The notes below the pieces were generated by a model. It was not told the origin of the DNA. It was given only the letters and a program-made list of their open reading frames with translations, and searched no databases. 16,604 nucleotides of DNA from Tetmemena sp. SeJ-2015 (taxonomy: Eukaryota; Ciliophora; Spirotrichea; Sporadotrichida; Oxytrichidae): positions 1 to 16,604 of the forward strand of contig JAJKFJ010007345.1 of NCBI GenBank assembly GCA_027382625.1, read 5' to 3'. The position numbers were made by a program, and so were the translations under genes. The stretch's first letter is position 1; each line of letters starts with the position of its first letter. Shown here piece by piece: positions 6,832 to 16,604 of the stretch.

Positions 6832-7613
6832 TATAAATTAATTTGAATTTCCATTAAATTATAAGCTATAAATTAAATAAGTTTATTTAGCAAATTATTT
6901 TTTTTCTCTCATTGTTTCTCTCCAAATTTTTTTTTTAAGAAATAATGCATAGATTAAATATATAATTGATATCTGAATTGGCTCTATAATGTATAAAAAT
7001 ACGATCAAGCTTCGATTATTGTGAAATACTTCAAATAAAATAAGTATATGGATTTCTCAATCAAAGATAAATAATAGAGCGATGTATTTATTGACAGATT
7101 TAAAAATTCGATAATTTATATATTTTATATAATATTTAATTCTGTTAAATAAATATCAAAGCTATAATTACGAAAATTGAAATGAAACAAGAATTTTCTA
7201 CACTATTAATTTCCTCAACTTAAAAATGTTGTAACACTCATTATTATATTCTTTGTTAGTAAAATTAAATTCTATATAATTAGAATTTAAAAAAATGATA
7301 GGTAAAAAATGTAATATGATTAATTTAGTATGGCTGATGAGGCCAAAATATAATTATTGCTCAAAATGTTTAAGTGGAAACTTATTTTAAATTTTGTTTA
7401 TGATAATGCTTAACAAAGGCGAAAGATTTAATCTTCTAAAATTATTTATTTTTAAAATGTTAGAAAACTAATGACAATACTTAAAGTATTCATAGTTCAA
7501 ATATCCTTAGAATTAAAGAATTTTTGTCTATTTTTTATAAGAATATTTAAATATTCTATCGTGATAATAGAAAAATGATATTTCAAATATTTATTTCATC
7601 ATCTATTTTAAAT

Positions 7614-8075
7614 ATGGAGGATTTTGAATTCAATAGAAGGACCGATATCTCTAAATGGATACCCAGAAGAAGAAAAAACAAAAATATGGACCGATATATG
7701 TATCTTAATCTTCTATTCTTATAATTAAAAAAAACTTTATCAGTTTAGTTATACCTTCGCCGATGTACATCTTTTTTTCAAAACATTTATTTAAAATATT
7801 CTAAATATTTGTCCAAATATATTTTTTTAATATAATATATATAATTTGAAGATTTTAAAGAGGTAAAAATATCTTTTCTCAAAGTTATTCTGGAGAAATC
7901 TAACCCTAATAAAGTATCGATTATTATGTTTTAAATTCTAAGCTTTCTTTTTAACATAGCTTAACTATATTTTAACCAATAGAATCAGCTTGCTAAATAA
8001 GAAAAATAAATTAGTTTTTCTTAATCTCTAATTGCCTCTTTATATAGGCAAGCAGGACTCTTAATAAAAAAGTGA
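7614..8075 (+). other. Possible ORF (153 codons, TGA stop only)
   Basis: ATG 7614 begins MEDFEFNRRTDISKWIPRRR and stays free of TGA until 8073-8075 when TAA/TAG are read as Gln. The first 30 codons have balanced composition; the rest drifts to Ile/Leu/Phe/Lys/Tyr, as expected of AT-rich noncoding DNA. Chance alone could give this length. The first part may be a small MDS or a relic. Confidence 0.2.
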
Positions 8076-9495
8076 TAAAAAAAATAATTTACAATAGCCC
8101 ATTTGAATAATCTTTACAAATGTTAAATTTTAGAGAAGAAAAATGAGGAGATTAATTTATCAGATTAAGAATTATTTTTATTTTATTGTTTTTTTCTCCA
8201 TTTTTGCTTCATTTTATTTTACTAAATTGAATTAGGAGGAAAAGTTGTATATATATGCATTAAATAATATTAAAAAATTCAGAATTAATTATGTAATTTA
8301 ATTGAAATAAAATTTATAGATAAATCAGTTTTTTAATAGAACAATTTGTATGCAGAAGATTAGATTATAATGCGATAAGATGAAATATATTTAAAAGTCA
8401 TAAACTAAAAAAATGGAGAGCCATGTTATCATTGTTTAAATATATATAAACAATTTAAAGGCAAGCCAACTTAATTAAAACTTTGATATTAAAATTAATA
8501 TTTTTGCAAAAAAATTGAAGAGTTTTATTTATGGTGTGGATTAGAAAGACTTTTTTGTAATAATCTTGATAAAGATTATAGATTAAAATAGAGAAAGACT
8601 TTCTTATTAATTAATAAATATTGAATGATTCATTAATCTTATATAAGGATTTTTCTATCTAAAATGAATTGATATTGCTTATAAATTATATATTCATTCT
8701 TTAAGTAGGTAATTTAAGATATTCCTAAAATTAAATTATTTTATTATCTTCTCAAAAAATATCTTTTTAATTTTTTAGCCATTCGCAGATTTTTAATTTC
8801 ATTTCTTTAATAGAGTATTAAAATATATTAAGATATAAATTGAAGTTGTTGATAACTTCATTTTCAAGATTTTAGGGTTCAAACACACTTAGTTAAGGTG
8901 GAAGGATGCTATCTAATTGTAGAACTTTATCGTTCTTCTAATATATTTGAATTTTTAAATATAAAACCTCAAATAGATATAGAAAACTATTAGAAAATGG
9001 AATTTATTTAAATTAAGTAAATTATTCATTAAATTTAGAGAGGATTTAAAATTCATTTTTAAATATTTATATTTTATTAAGGATAAAGGATATATTTTTT
9101 AATTGGAAATCTCAATTCAAAATAATTAAGAATGATGGCAATACAAAACAAAAACATTTTATACCTTAACTGATTTTAAAAATTAATGTTTTTCTATTAT
9201 AATAATTGGTTTAATTTTAGTGAAAAGAAAAGTAATCGTTATCATAATTAAGACACAAATATAAAATATCTGGAAAGCAATCTAAAATAATGTAAACAAA
9301 AAATAAATGTTTAAATAGATATATAATTTAATTTTAAGCAAATAACTATCTCTCTATTGATTAATATTTAAAATTTCCTTTCACCAATTATTTTAAAATA
9401 AGTAATCTTAGGGAAACTAGACAAGCAGAACTTAAAAATAAACCAAGGTCAATTTTTACTTATTGTACATAATTTTATTTTCGTTTGAAGCATTT

Positions 9496-9555
9496 GTGGC
9501 AGCCTAATAAATCTGAATATCCTAGATGATGTCGAGGCTTATCAATAGTTGCCAC
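9496..9555. repeat. Nested inverted repeat in a small GC island
   Basis: GTGGCA at 9496-9501 pairs with TGCCAC at 9550-9555, and inside it GCCT at 9502-9505 pairs with AGGC at 9535-9538. The outer 6-7-bp stem recalls a tRNA acceptor stem, but the arms and T-loop do not fit a tRNA. Confidence 0.4.
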
Positions 9556-10837
9556 TTTTATATTACTTAATCCAATACATTATTTCGAAATAAGGTGTAA
9601 ATAATAGAATTTAAATTCCAAAACTCATTCATAAATTAAAACAATATTTATGAAATTCCTATTCTAATTTAATTTAAAAAAAAAACAATCCATCACTATT
9701 TAACTTACTCACATATACATTTTTGAAAATTTACTAATCATAGATGTTTGGTTAACTGAGAGAGTGCTATATAGTTTGGGATATAAAAATGAGAGGAGCA
9801 TCCTTTAAAAACAATTTAAAATCATTTTCTCTTTTAAATTTCTAACTTTAGACGCGAACAATAATTTAGTAAGGTAAAATCGGATCCTTTTCATTTCATA
9901 TTGTTCGTTATCCCAATAAATAATTAAACCAAATATATCAATCTTAAAATTTAATTTAAATAATAATATTTCATTTTCCCTATACAAATTAATTGCTAAA
10001 ATAAGAATATGATTAATCTAGGAGTTATATTTATTAAACTCAATAAAATATATATTTCATAAAATATTGTTTTTTAAAAAATACTTTTTTTATTGAAAAA
10101 AAAGAAATTGTTAAATAAATTAAGAAATTTTTAACACAACAAATCATTTAACTTAATCTTTTAATTATAAATATAATTCTTGGCTTGAAAACAATAAATA
10201 AAAAAAACATGTTTATCTTTGCTTATACATAGAAGAGAACTAGGATAATAAATAAATATTGCATTTTTTTTTCATTTTGAATGTAGAAATGAATGCTTCC
10301 TTATTCTATAGTTGCAAAAGCAGAATATATTTAATAATAAACTATTTTAAGAATTATTATTAAATCATTCTCAGTCTCTGATTTAATTTTCTAATACATT
10401 AAATCGATTAGAATGATTATTTTATCTTATATTTTCTGATAGTACTCAAGCAACCAGTAGTGACTAGTTTCTCAAATCAATTCTTTTCTATCCAATATTG
10501 CAGGATAAATCTTTCCCGTATAATTTAACTCTTGGAGGATGATTATTTTTAAAGTAGGTAGCAATTAAGCAGCTGAGAATTTGATCTAAGTCTTTTATTT
10601 TAAATTATGAAAATTTCTTAATTTTATCCACAAAAAATTGAAGTCTCCATTGAAAAATTGAAAATCACACTTGATTAAAATTAGATAAAATAGCTAATAT
10701 TACTAAGAATTTAATAAAAAGAGGATTAAATTATTTTTTAAATTAAAATTATATTGCTAAGCTTTCTAAAATTTGAATAAAAAATTGCACCATTCAACAC
10801 AGAATACATTTCTAAGAACTTTAAATTAATTTAACTT

Positions 10838-10951
10838 ATGTGTGAATCTAATCAGTGCAGAGATATTTTCGAAACAAGTTATCAAAAAATAAAGAAGGTG
10901 ATGGCGAGTTCAATTCAAAATGCCTCGCTTTAGATGGTTTTATAAAGTTGA
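10838..10951 (+). other. Possible small coding island
   Basis: ATG 10838 opens a 37-residue frame (starts MCESNQCRDIFETSYQKIKK) ending at TGA 10949-10951, in DNA less AT-rich than its surroundings. A second plus frame overlapping it (from about 10900) is also open for over 100 codons. No family is recognised; it could be an isolated MDS. Confidence 0.22.
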
Positions 10952-11463
10952 TCAAAGTAGAAACTCATATAACTTTTTGATTTGCTATCTAATTTATTGT
11001 AGTTCTGGGTTTTAATCTACTAATTTAACTGCCATTATGATGCAGCTCATCACTTATCATCTTAATCAATCGTCGATTTTAAGGAAATTCTCTACATAAA
11101 GAATAAGAATAAAAAAATAAAACTTAAATTCTAATTTTAAATATATCATTTCATTTTTATTTATTTTAATAATTCTTAGGAGTGCCTTAATCTTTGAATT
11201 ATATGATGTTCTTATTAACTAAAATTATTAACGCTTATTCAAATATTAAGTTTATATTATAATCAGAAACACAAATTGATATTTCAAATTGATTTTGATT
11301 ATCACATTTGACCGAGTTTACTATTTGAAAAGAAAGATTTACAATATAGAAATTAAAAATAAATTAATTCAAAGCATTATTGTATATATTGTCATCACAT
11401 TTCTAGAGTTTGTAAGACTTTGTTTAAATTCTAAATGGTTATAGGTTTTATAAACAAGTAGTC

Positions 11464-11565
11464 GAATAGTGATTGAGCCTCCTAATCATGGATTAGCTGC
11501 TCACTGCCTGAAAGCAGCATTAATTTTATGTTTGGTGATATTTCCTGACTCTACTGCTTATTTCT
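11464..11565. other. GC-richer island, coding potential on both strands
   Basis: One plus frame reads IVIEPPNHGLAAHCLKAALI and stays open for about 33 codons, and the minus strand is also open. GCTGCT and AGCAGC in the middle can pair. It may be an MDS or part of the leader of the downstream kinase; no decision is possible. Confidence 0.22.
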
Positions 11566-11790
11566 AATGATTTTTGCTACTTCCACTCCACTCATTTAAT
11601 ATAATTTCATGTGAATATCTTAAAAACTTTAAATTCTAAATTAAATATAGATGAATGAAAAGACTTTGGCCGCTAAATAATTTTAAGAAAAATATCATTA
11701 ATCATCAGTATGTAAGCAGCAGTAATTAAACTCTAAAACTCTATAAAAAAAGCAAATTACAGACAATATAATAAAAATAATACAACATTA

Positions 11791-14700
11791 ATGTAGCAGG
11801 AAGACTTCCAAATAAGTATATAGGATATCTAATCCTCGCATTAAGGACAGCAAGGTAGGCCAAACTTTGAGGTTTCATAGTTTTTTAGGGGATAAAGAAG
11901 AAGAGCAACCTAATCTGTAAAATAAGAAAACCCACAAGTATAGTATTTCTGCAGATAAGTTGTTCGTCACTGAGGCCTAGACTTTAAACGTTAAACAATA
12001 AAAGGACCTATCGCCTCAAGATAATGTAGAAAACTCTGAAAATGAGGACTAAGCCATTAACCTTGCCCTCTAATCTATAATTTTAAATATCCTTGATGAG
12101 CAGACTCTATTGCTCAATTAATCCTATTTTATATAGTTCATAAATTCAAAAGTTAATGGATACCAAGCCTTTGATATGGAGCAGTTCGCTTAGAAATTTA
12201 AGGACAAGAGACTTGAAAAGGAATTCCAAAAATTTCAGCACGAAAAGATCACTTACTTTGCAAGAGTAAATACTTGGGAAGTCGCGATGCTTATCCTAAT
12301 CTATTAAGTTCTCAAAATATATTTAATAATCCAAGGAACTATGAAACAATACAGTTACATCTCATTACTGATCATGCTCTTTGCAATTCTTGTGCAATAC
12401 TCTGCTTACAGATTTTTAATAAATTTTAAATATCTTAACTAAATTCAGCTGAATATATAATTATAGATGTGAATTAAGTTGGAATTATAAGCTTATTGAC
12501 TACTAATAGTCTTAATCTCAATAAATTTGAGAAAAAAAATTATTTTTGAAGTATTCCCTTATATTATTTCCTTAAGTGAGAGATTGAAGCTATTTAATCA
12601 ATTTAATTTAAAATGAGTTCCTAATATATACTTTTGTGTATTGATTGGTGGCTAAATATTTGGGACTTGCTCTTCAGTTTGCTTTAATCTAGAGTGTAGG
12701 TATATTTTTAGTTGTGGTTGAAAACAGCATATAAGTTAACGCTTCTGAGCATATAGACTCAATGGCTTGCTGCATGTCCTTAATCGCATCTACTTCAGCA
12801 ATCAGTTATAATAAGAAATCCCTGTTAATTTGCTATATGTCCATGTCTGTGTATATCCTAGGGCGCACTTACTTTTGGATTTAAGATGGTTACAGCTATT
12901 TGAGATTTAACTCCTACATTGTCATCTCTTTTGTATTCATCTATGTTTATGCGCGCTATTAAGCAACTAAAGATACAAATAAATTATATTCAATTATAGA
13001 TAGGCAGATATTTTAGGAGTAATACAATCAGAAGCAGCTGTTAAAGCTATTCCATTCCTTAATCCGATCTCACCACGATGGTATAACTATATCATCAGGC
13101 AGCAACATCATCTTTTACAATTAAAAAATCCATGAAATCTTTGACATTAAACTTGAGCAAGCTGATATTTAGCAATAGTAAAGTAAAGTAAAGTAAAATT
13201 TTAGGAATGGAATTAATAATCAATTTCAAATCTCAGCACTTAAAAGTACTAGATAAGAAACCGTACTATTATCCTATGTAATATTTAGCAATAGATATAA
13301 AACAAATTATCATGATCTTATTGTATTTTGATTGAAGAGAGAAGTTGTAATTAATTAGACTCGGAGAGATAAAGAGAAAATAGAGATGATAAAAAGAGTA
13401 GTGGCTTTTAATTACTCTCCGCTTTATTTAATAGTTGCTTCGGATATAAAAAAGGCAAACGCGACTCATCTTAATCTCCATTAATTTATGATTAAGTTTA
13501 TAATCTCCCGATTCTTTTCTCGAGTAAGAGCTAAACAAAGTAACTATTTTTTATTAAAGAAGATAAGTACTAGTTCAAACTAGTTAGCATGCTAAGTGAT
13601 ACCTAGATAGACAAGAATTAATTCAAAGAGAAAAACATTGGGATCGGAGAGAACATTCTCGCAGGCTGCAGAAATATTTGGGATTTCATTCAAATGATTT
13701 ATTATTTTTACTTATATATACAAATGAGGAGTCTATTTATAAGAGATTAATTCACAAAGAAAGATTAATGTTCAAAACTAGAAAATGGAATATATTTCAC
13801 GCTCCAGCCCCGGAGCATATCATAATCAGAAAATACTGGAAATCAAAAGATGCTGCAAGTATTCTCATAAGATCTGGAAGCTGGCTCTGAAAAATTAGTC
13901 ATCACAACCATTAGAGACATGTCTCATTGAATAAGTTTATTTTTTTATTGGGTAGAGCTAGAGAAACAAAAGAACCTGACACTTTTTAAGACTTAGGCTT
14001 TTGCCCAAGCAGCTCATGAGTTTAGAAATCCTCTGGGTGCTATTATATAATCCCTAGACCTTTTAAAAGGGAGTATAGAGATGAATGAGGCTGCAAGTTA
14101 GTACTTTTAAACTGCTAAAAATAGTTCTAGCTTGCTGCTCTACCTGGTGAATGACATTTTAGATTATTCCCAGCTGGAATCTCAAAAACTGTTAATGAAC
14201 TAAGACTCAGTTAATTTGGAGTGTTTAATCAAAGATTGTATTGACGTGTTATGCTATAAAGCTGAGGCCAAAAATTTAGATATCTCTTATTAAATTGCAA
14301 CAAACATCAATAAAGAAGTATAAACAGATCAAAACAGGCTTCGCTAAATCCTCATAAACCTAATTTCTAACAGCATCAAATACACTCTTAATATTATAAT
14401 ATAATATATTTCACTCACAGAGGCTTTGTGAAGATAACTGCTAAACTTAATTACTAGATGTCCATGTTAATCATTTCAGTTAAGGATTCTGGAGTTGGAA
14501 TTTCCCAAAAGGACTAAGAAAAATTGTTTAATGCTTATGTTAAAATTAATGACAACAGAAACCTAAACATAATTTAAATAAATACACTTATATTTTTGGG
14601 AGGTAAATAAGCATAAAATATTCATCCTGAAATTTTAAGCAAATTTATTTTATATAAAACTTACTGAAAATCCAAAAATGTAATAAGTTATAAATTACTT

Positions 14701-16604
14701 CTCTTATTTCGAGTTTTAATGCATAAATCTCATATTTAATTCCATTCATATCGATTTCAAAATATTTTTTTAATAATTAATCTTAGATTATATTAGTTAA
14801 TTTATTGTAAATTCTATATAAACAAAGATGGATGTGGTCTTGGACTGACGATATGTAAAAATTTAGCGGAGGCATTAGGAGGTTGTCTGTTAGTAAAATC
14901 TAGTCTGGGATAAGGATCTAAGTTTTCTATAGAGATTCCCTACATATTCTATTAAAATAAAGAAGTCTCAAGATTAGTAATCTAAAAATAGGGTAGCGAT
15001 CCAATAAGAGATAACATTAATCAGCTGAAAATAAGCTTTTAAGACTCTTTGGGAAGAGATTAATAAAATATAAGCAATAACTACGTATTTAAGAATATCC
15101 AAGGCTCAAAGAGTATTTACCACAAACCCAGAAGCAGCAGTTTGAGGTTATACTAAATATGGGACGAGGAAAATAGATTTGACCATGAAGTACAAGATTA
15201 CTCTCACAAAAATAATCTTAATCATAAAATGACGTATTTTATTATATAAATAATTATATAGGAATAAGAGGGAATTAATATTCTCTAAGACTAATTTTTT
15301 CTAAATTTTTTGGGGTTTTCAAGAGCGAAATAAAAATATTTAACTTCAAACTTCAGGTCAGAAAACTCTCAACAAATCTATTTTGACTATAAATGGAAGT
15401 TTATAGACAAGTCTCTTCTACTTATATAATCACTTGTTTAGAGTATATTTATCACCTTAAATATAAGTTTATTTAACATATTTTAACAACCTAAAATAAT
15501 ATTAAATAAATAAAAATAATTTTATAAATTTTATATTCCTTTATAATGAAATTATATTTTTCTTTTTATAAGATATTTTTATAACACCTTGTTTTAAAAG
15601 AAGAGAGATAATTAAATATATAACCTTAAATTATATATGGTATTGTCTATATAAATAGGATACTGCTTTTGGAATAATTTATTTCATCATTTAGTCATTT
15701 TTATAAATCTTATTTTTAAAATATATTTAAAATATAGGTTATATAAAACCCAATTGAACTAGCTTTTGATAAAAATTTTCCTTAGATTCAGTAACCAGTC
15801 TCCAATATTTAAAATGAATCACTCTTTAAGAAATTATAAACGGAGAAAGATAAATTTGAGAATACGGAGAGGAGACTGGTAATGATCTAAGAAGAAGATA
15901 GTAAACCTAGTGAAACTCTAGCAGCAGAAGACTAAATTCCTGAAAACCTTCTCTTTATCACTCATAGCTATAATTAGATTAGAAGAAGTGGGTATTCACA
16001 ATCAGCAAGACCCTCCTATACAAACTTAAATGAAAAATCTTATAGTGAAGAAGATATATAGATTTCTAATGAGGAAAGTCTGCATATCTGTGAGAAAAAT
16101 TTAGATTTATGCACAAACCAAGTCAGCTTGGTAGAAGAAATATTTCCGGTGTTAGTCACTTTTGACACTCAGAGAAATTCACTCAAGTTGACTTGCCCTT
16201 AGATACTTATAGTTGATGATGATAAAAATAATAATATAATTAGTAGTTTATTTTATTGTGATCCTTTCAATGTTTTGATTCTAGGAGGCATGCTTAAATA
16301 ACTTCACGTTTCATACTATGACAAATCATTCGATCCATTGACAGCTTTATAAATGATTTCTGAAAATACATATTCACAAACTTGTAGCTGCTCTACAGGA
16401 AATACAGATTAGATGAATCATCGACCTTATCAACTAATCATTCTCGATAATTCAATGCCACAAATGAGTGGACTCTAATATTATAGAACTAATTAATATT
16501 TTAAAAATTTGCAAGGAAAAATATAACTATAAGGGTAACATATATCTATAGCTATCTAAGGTTCATTATCATGGATGCGATGAAGGAAATGTAGAGGATC
16601 AATG
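11791..16604 (+). CDS. Hybrid histidine kinase (TM sensor, PAS-like, HisKA, HATPase, receiver), IES-interrupted, 3' end outside window
   Basis: After removal of one intron and eight inferred IESs, one frame runs from ATG 11791 (MQQEDFQISIQDIQ). About 150 hydrophilic residues precede roughly six TM helices (152-330; e.g. YSYISLLIMLFAILVQYSAY, YIVISFVFIYVYA). A PAS-like region follows (HHDGITISSGSNIIFYN, and again around 410-570). HisKA has AHEFRNPLGAI with His600. The N box is DQNRLRQILINLISNSIKYT, G1 is DSGVGIS (Asp747) and G2 is GCGLGLTICKNL (779-790). After a long acidic linker, a receiver starts ILIVDDDPFNVLILGGMLKQ (Asp1038-1040), with phosphoacceptor Asp1102 in LDNSMPQMSG. Residue numbers assume the joins below. 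The protein would autophosphorylate His and pass phosphate to Asp. The receiver's end, including T/S and Lys, is lost or beyond the window. One in-frame TGA (13313) remains unexplained. Confidence 0.85.
11855..11888 (+). other. 34-nt GT-AG intron in the kinase gene
   Basis: It begins GTAGGCC and ends TTTTTTAG. Splicing joins HQGQQ to GDKEEEQPNLQNKKTHKY and moves the initiator frame into the kinase frame. Unspliced, the start frame ends at TGA 11971-11973. No matching direct repeat is present, so an intron is preferred over an IES. Confidence 0.65.
12427..12652 (+). other. Kinase IES, 226 nt, pointer TAAATAT
   Basis: Pointer copies are at 12427-12433 and 12653-12659. Removal joins RFLINFKY to LGLALQFALIQS within a membrane region and corrects frame; TGA codons lie on both inner edges of the insert. 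The insert holds a small hairpin (GACTACTAATAGTC). Confidence 0.85.
13165..13280 (+). other. Kinase IES, 116 nt, 14-bp pointer
   Basis: ATATTTAGCAATAG occurs at 13165-13178 and 13281-13294. Excision puts the upstream PAS-like frame into the frame that continues for over 120 codons downstream. The insert begins with a GTAAA tandem repeat. Confidence 0.8.
13177..13198 (+). repeat. Short tandem repeat (AGTAA)4
   Basis: Four copies of AGTAA plus trailing A residues start at the end of the 14-bp pointer and extend into the IES. Slippage here would alter only eliminated DNA. Confidence 0.8.
13313..13315 (+). other. Unexplained in-frame TGA in the kinase reading frame
   Basis: After all supported excisions, codon 383 is TGA (NKLS-stop-SYCILIEER), and the frame continues without another stop to the HisKA domain. 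The local ATCATGATC holds an ATC direct repeat whose collapse would remove 6 nt and the stop, but no known IES is that short. A real mutation, a sequencing error or a wrong junction is also possible. Confidence 0.55.
13691..13720 (+). other. Kinase IES, 30 nt, pointer CAAATGA
   Basis: Pointer copies are at 13691-13697 and 13721-13727. It is in frame and open, so only the repeat, the AT-richness and the odd Tyr/Phe/Ile run reveal it. Excision gives IWDFIQMRSLFIRDQF. Confidence 0.7.
13926..13946 (+). other. Kinase IES, 21 nt, pointer ATTG
   Basis: ATTG occurs at 13926-13929 and 13947-13950. The insert carries in-frame TGA 13928-13930. Removal gives TTIRDMSHWVELEKQKN, the typical run into a HisKA helix. 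Confidence 0.85.
14383..14411 (+). other. Kinase IES, 29 nt, pointer CACTC
   Basis: CACTC occurs at 14383-14387 and 14412-14416, between the N box and the next strand of HATPase. Excision gives NSIKYTHRGFVKITAKL, as in the family, and restores frame. Confidence 0.88.
14564..14818 (+). other. Kinase IES, 255 nt, pointer TAAACA
   Basis: TAAACA occurs at 14564-14569 and 14819-14824. Excision joins the G1-side text ...NDNRNLN to KDGCGLGLTICKNL (G2 box) in frame. The insert is almost pure A/T. Confidence 0.88.
15209..15810 (+). other. Kinase IES, about 602 nt, pointer AAAAT
   Basis: AAAAT at 15209-15213 and 15811-15815 joins DYSHKN to ESLFKKLQTEKDKF in the linker before the receiver. A longer repeat, TAAAATGA (15225/15810), also spans the gap but leaves the wrong frame, ending in TGA. 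The insert is certain in outline; the boundary is less so. Confidence 0.65.
16220..16258 (+). other. Kinase IES, 39 nt, pointer TGAT
   Basis: TGAT at 16220-16223 and 16259-16262 flank an Asn/Ile/Phe-coding AT run placed between IVDDD and PFNVLILGG of the receiver. Removal gives the standard receiver start. GAT repeats make the exact edge ambiguous by codons. Confidence 0.85.
16485..16560 (+). other. Probable further IES in the receiver, boundaries unresolved
   Basis: After MPQMSGLQYY the sequence turns AT-rich and the frame ends at TGA about 16579-16581. The last bases in another frame read HGCDEGNVEDQ, similar to the segment after receiver beta4 (TAxxDE...C). No pointer could be fixed, because the downstream MDS runs off the window. 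Confidence 0.4.

Larger units (their letters stand above)
6832..11790. other. AT-rich, probably germline-limited DNA with no clear gene
   Basis: Nearly 5 kb of A/T-dominated sequence with frequent homopolymer runs and no recognised family, RNA gene, telomere repeat or transposase. Because TGA is the only stop, frames of 100-150 codons are expected by chance here. The few less AT-rich islands are listed separately. Confidence 0.6.

Noticed and set aside
7330..7360. CTGATGAG followed by GGCC, reminiscent of a hammerhead ribozyme core
   Set aside because: No GAAA box and no pairing for stems I-III could be found.
9496..9556. tRNA gene
   Set aside because: The acceptor-like stem is present, but the length (about 60 nt), D arm, anticodon arm and T-loop do not fit.
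9805..9987. Minus ORF MYRENEILLFKLNFKID
   Set aside because: Extreme AT composition, low-complexity residues, no pointer or family; chance length.
1..16604. CRISPR array, prokaryotic operon or riboswitch
   Set aside because: No regularly spaced repeats or ribosome-binding sites; the code, introns and uS3 type are eukaryotic ciliate.

Overview
The window reads as germline (micronuclear) DNA of a hypotrich-type spirotrich ciliate. Three observations support this. First, coding blocks use TAA and TAG as glutamine and only TGA as stop. Second, genes are cut by short AT-rich inserts, each bounded by a direct repeat (a 'pointer'). The pointers vary in sequence and many lack TA (ATTCT, AGTGT, CACTC, CAAATGA), unlike the TA-bounded inserts of Paramecium. 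Removing one pointer copy plus the insert restores one protein frame. Third, gene-bearing DNA alternates with very AT-rich DNA. No telomere repeat was seen. The species is not determined. All MDS (retained segments) found here are in order and unscrambled. Every IES (eliminated segment) and intron call is inferred from repeats and frame, without somatic sequence.

Layout. 1-94 (-): N-terminus of ribosomal protein uS3/RPS3. 464-1614 (-): a FAR-17a/AIG1-like membrane protein with two IESs. 1764-2143 (+): a small cytochrome-b5-fold MAPR-type haem protein with two tiny putative IESs. 2930-3875 (-): an unrecognised multi-pass membrane protein. 4146-4816 (+): an unrecognised Q-rich small protein. 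4901-5502 (+): an unrecognised protein with an 11-nt putative IES. About 5.4-11.8 kb is an AT-rich desert that looks germline-limited. It holds a diverged direct duplication and a 335-bp element with terminal inverted repeats enclosing a decayed response-regulator receiver. 11791 to the window end (+): a large hybrid histidine kinase with TM segments, a PAS-like region, HisKA, HATPase and the start of a receiver, in order, cut by one intron and at least eight inferred IESs, and running off the window.

The genes do not form an operon; in the somatic nucleus they would most likely sit on separate small chromosomes. The strongest results are the kinase reconstruction, where frame restoration at successive pointers rebuilds the H, N, G1, G2 and D boxes, and the receiver fragment inside the inverted-repeat element. 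Weak points are the exact junctions in the 2930-3875 gene, the C-terminal joins of the two small + strand genes, and one unexplained in-frame TGA in the kinase.
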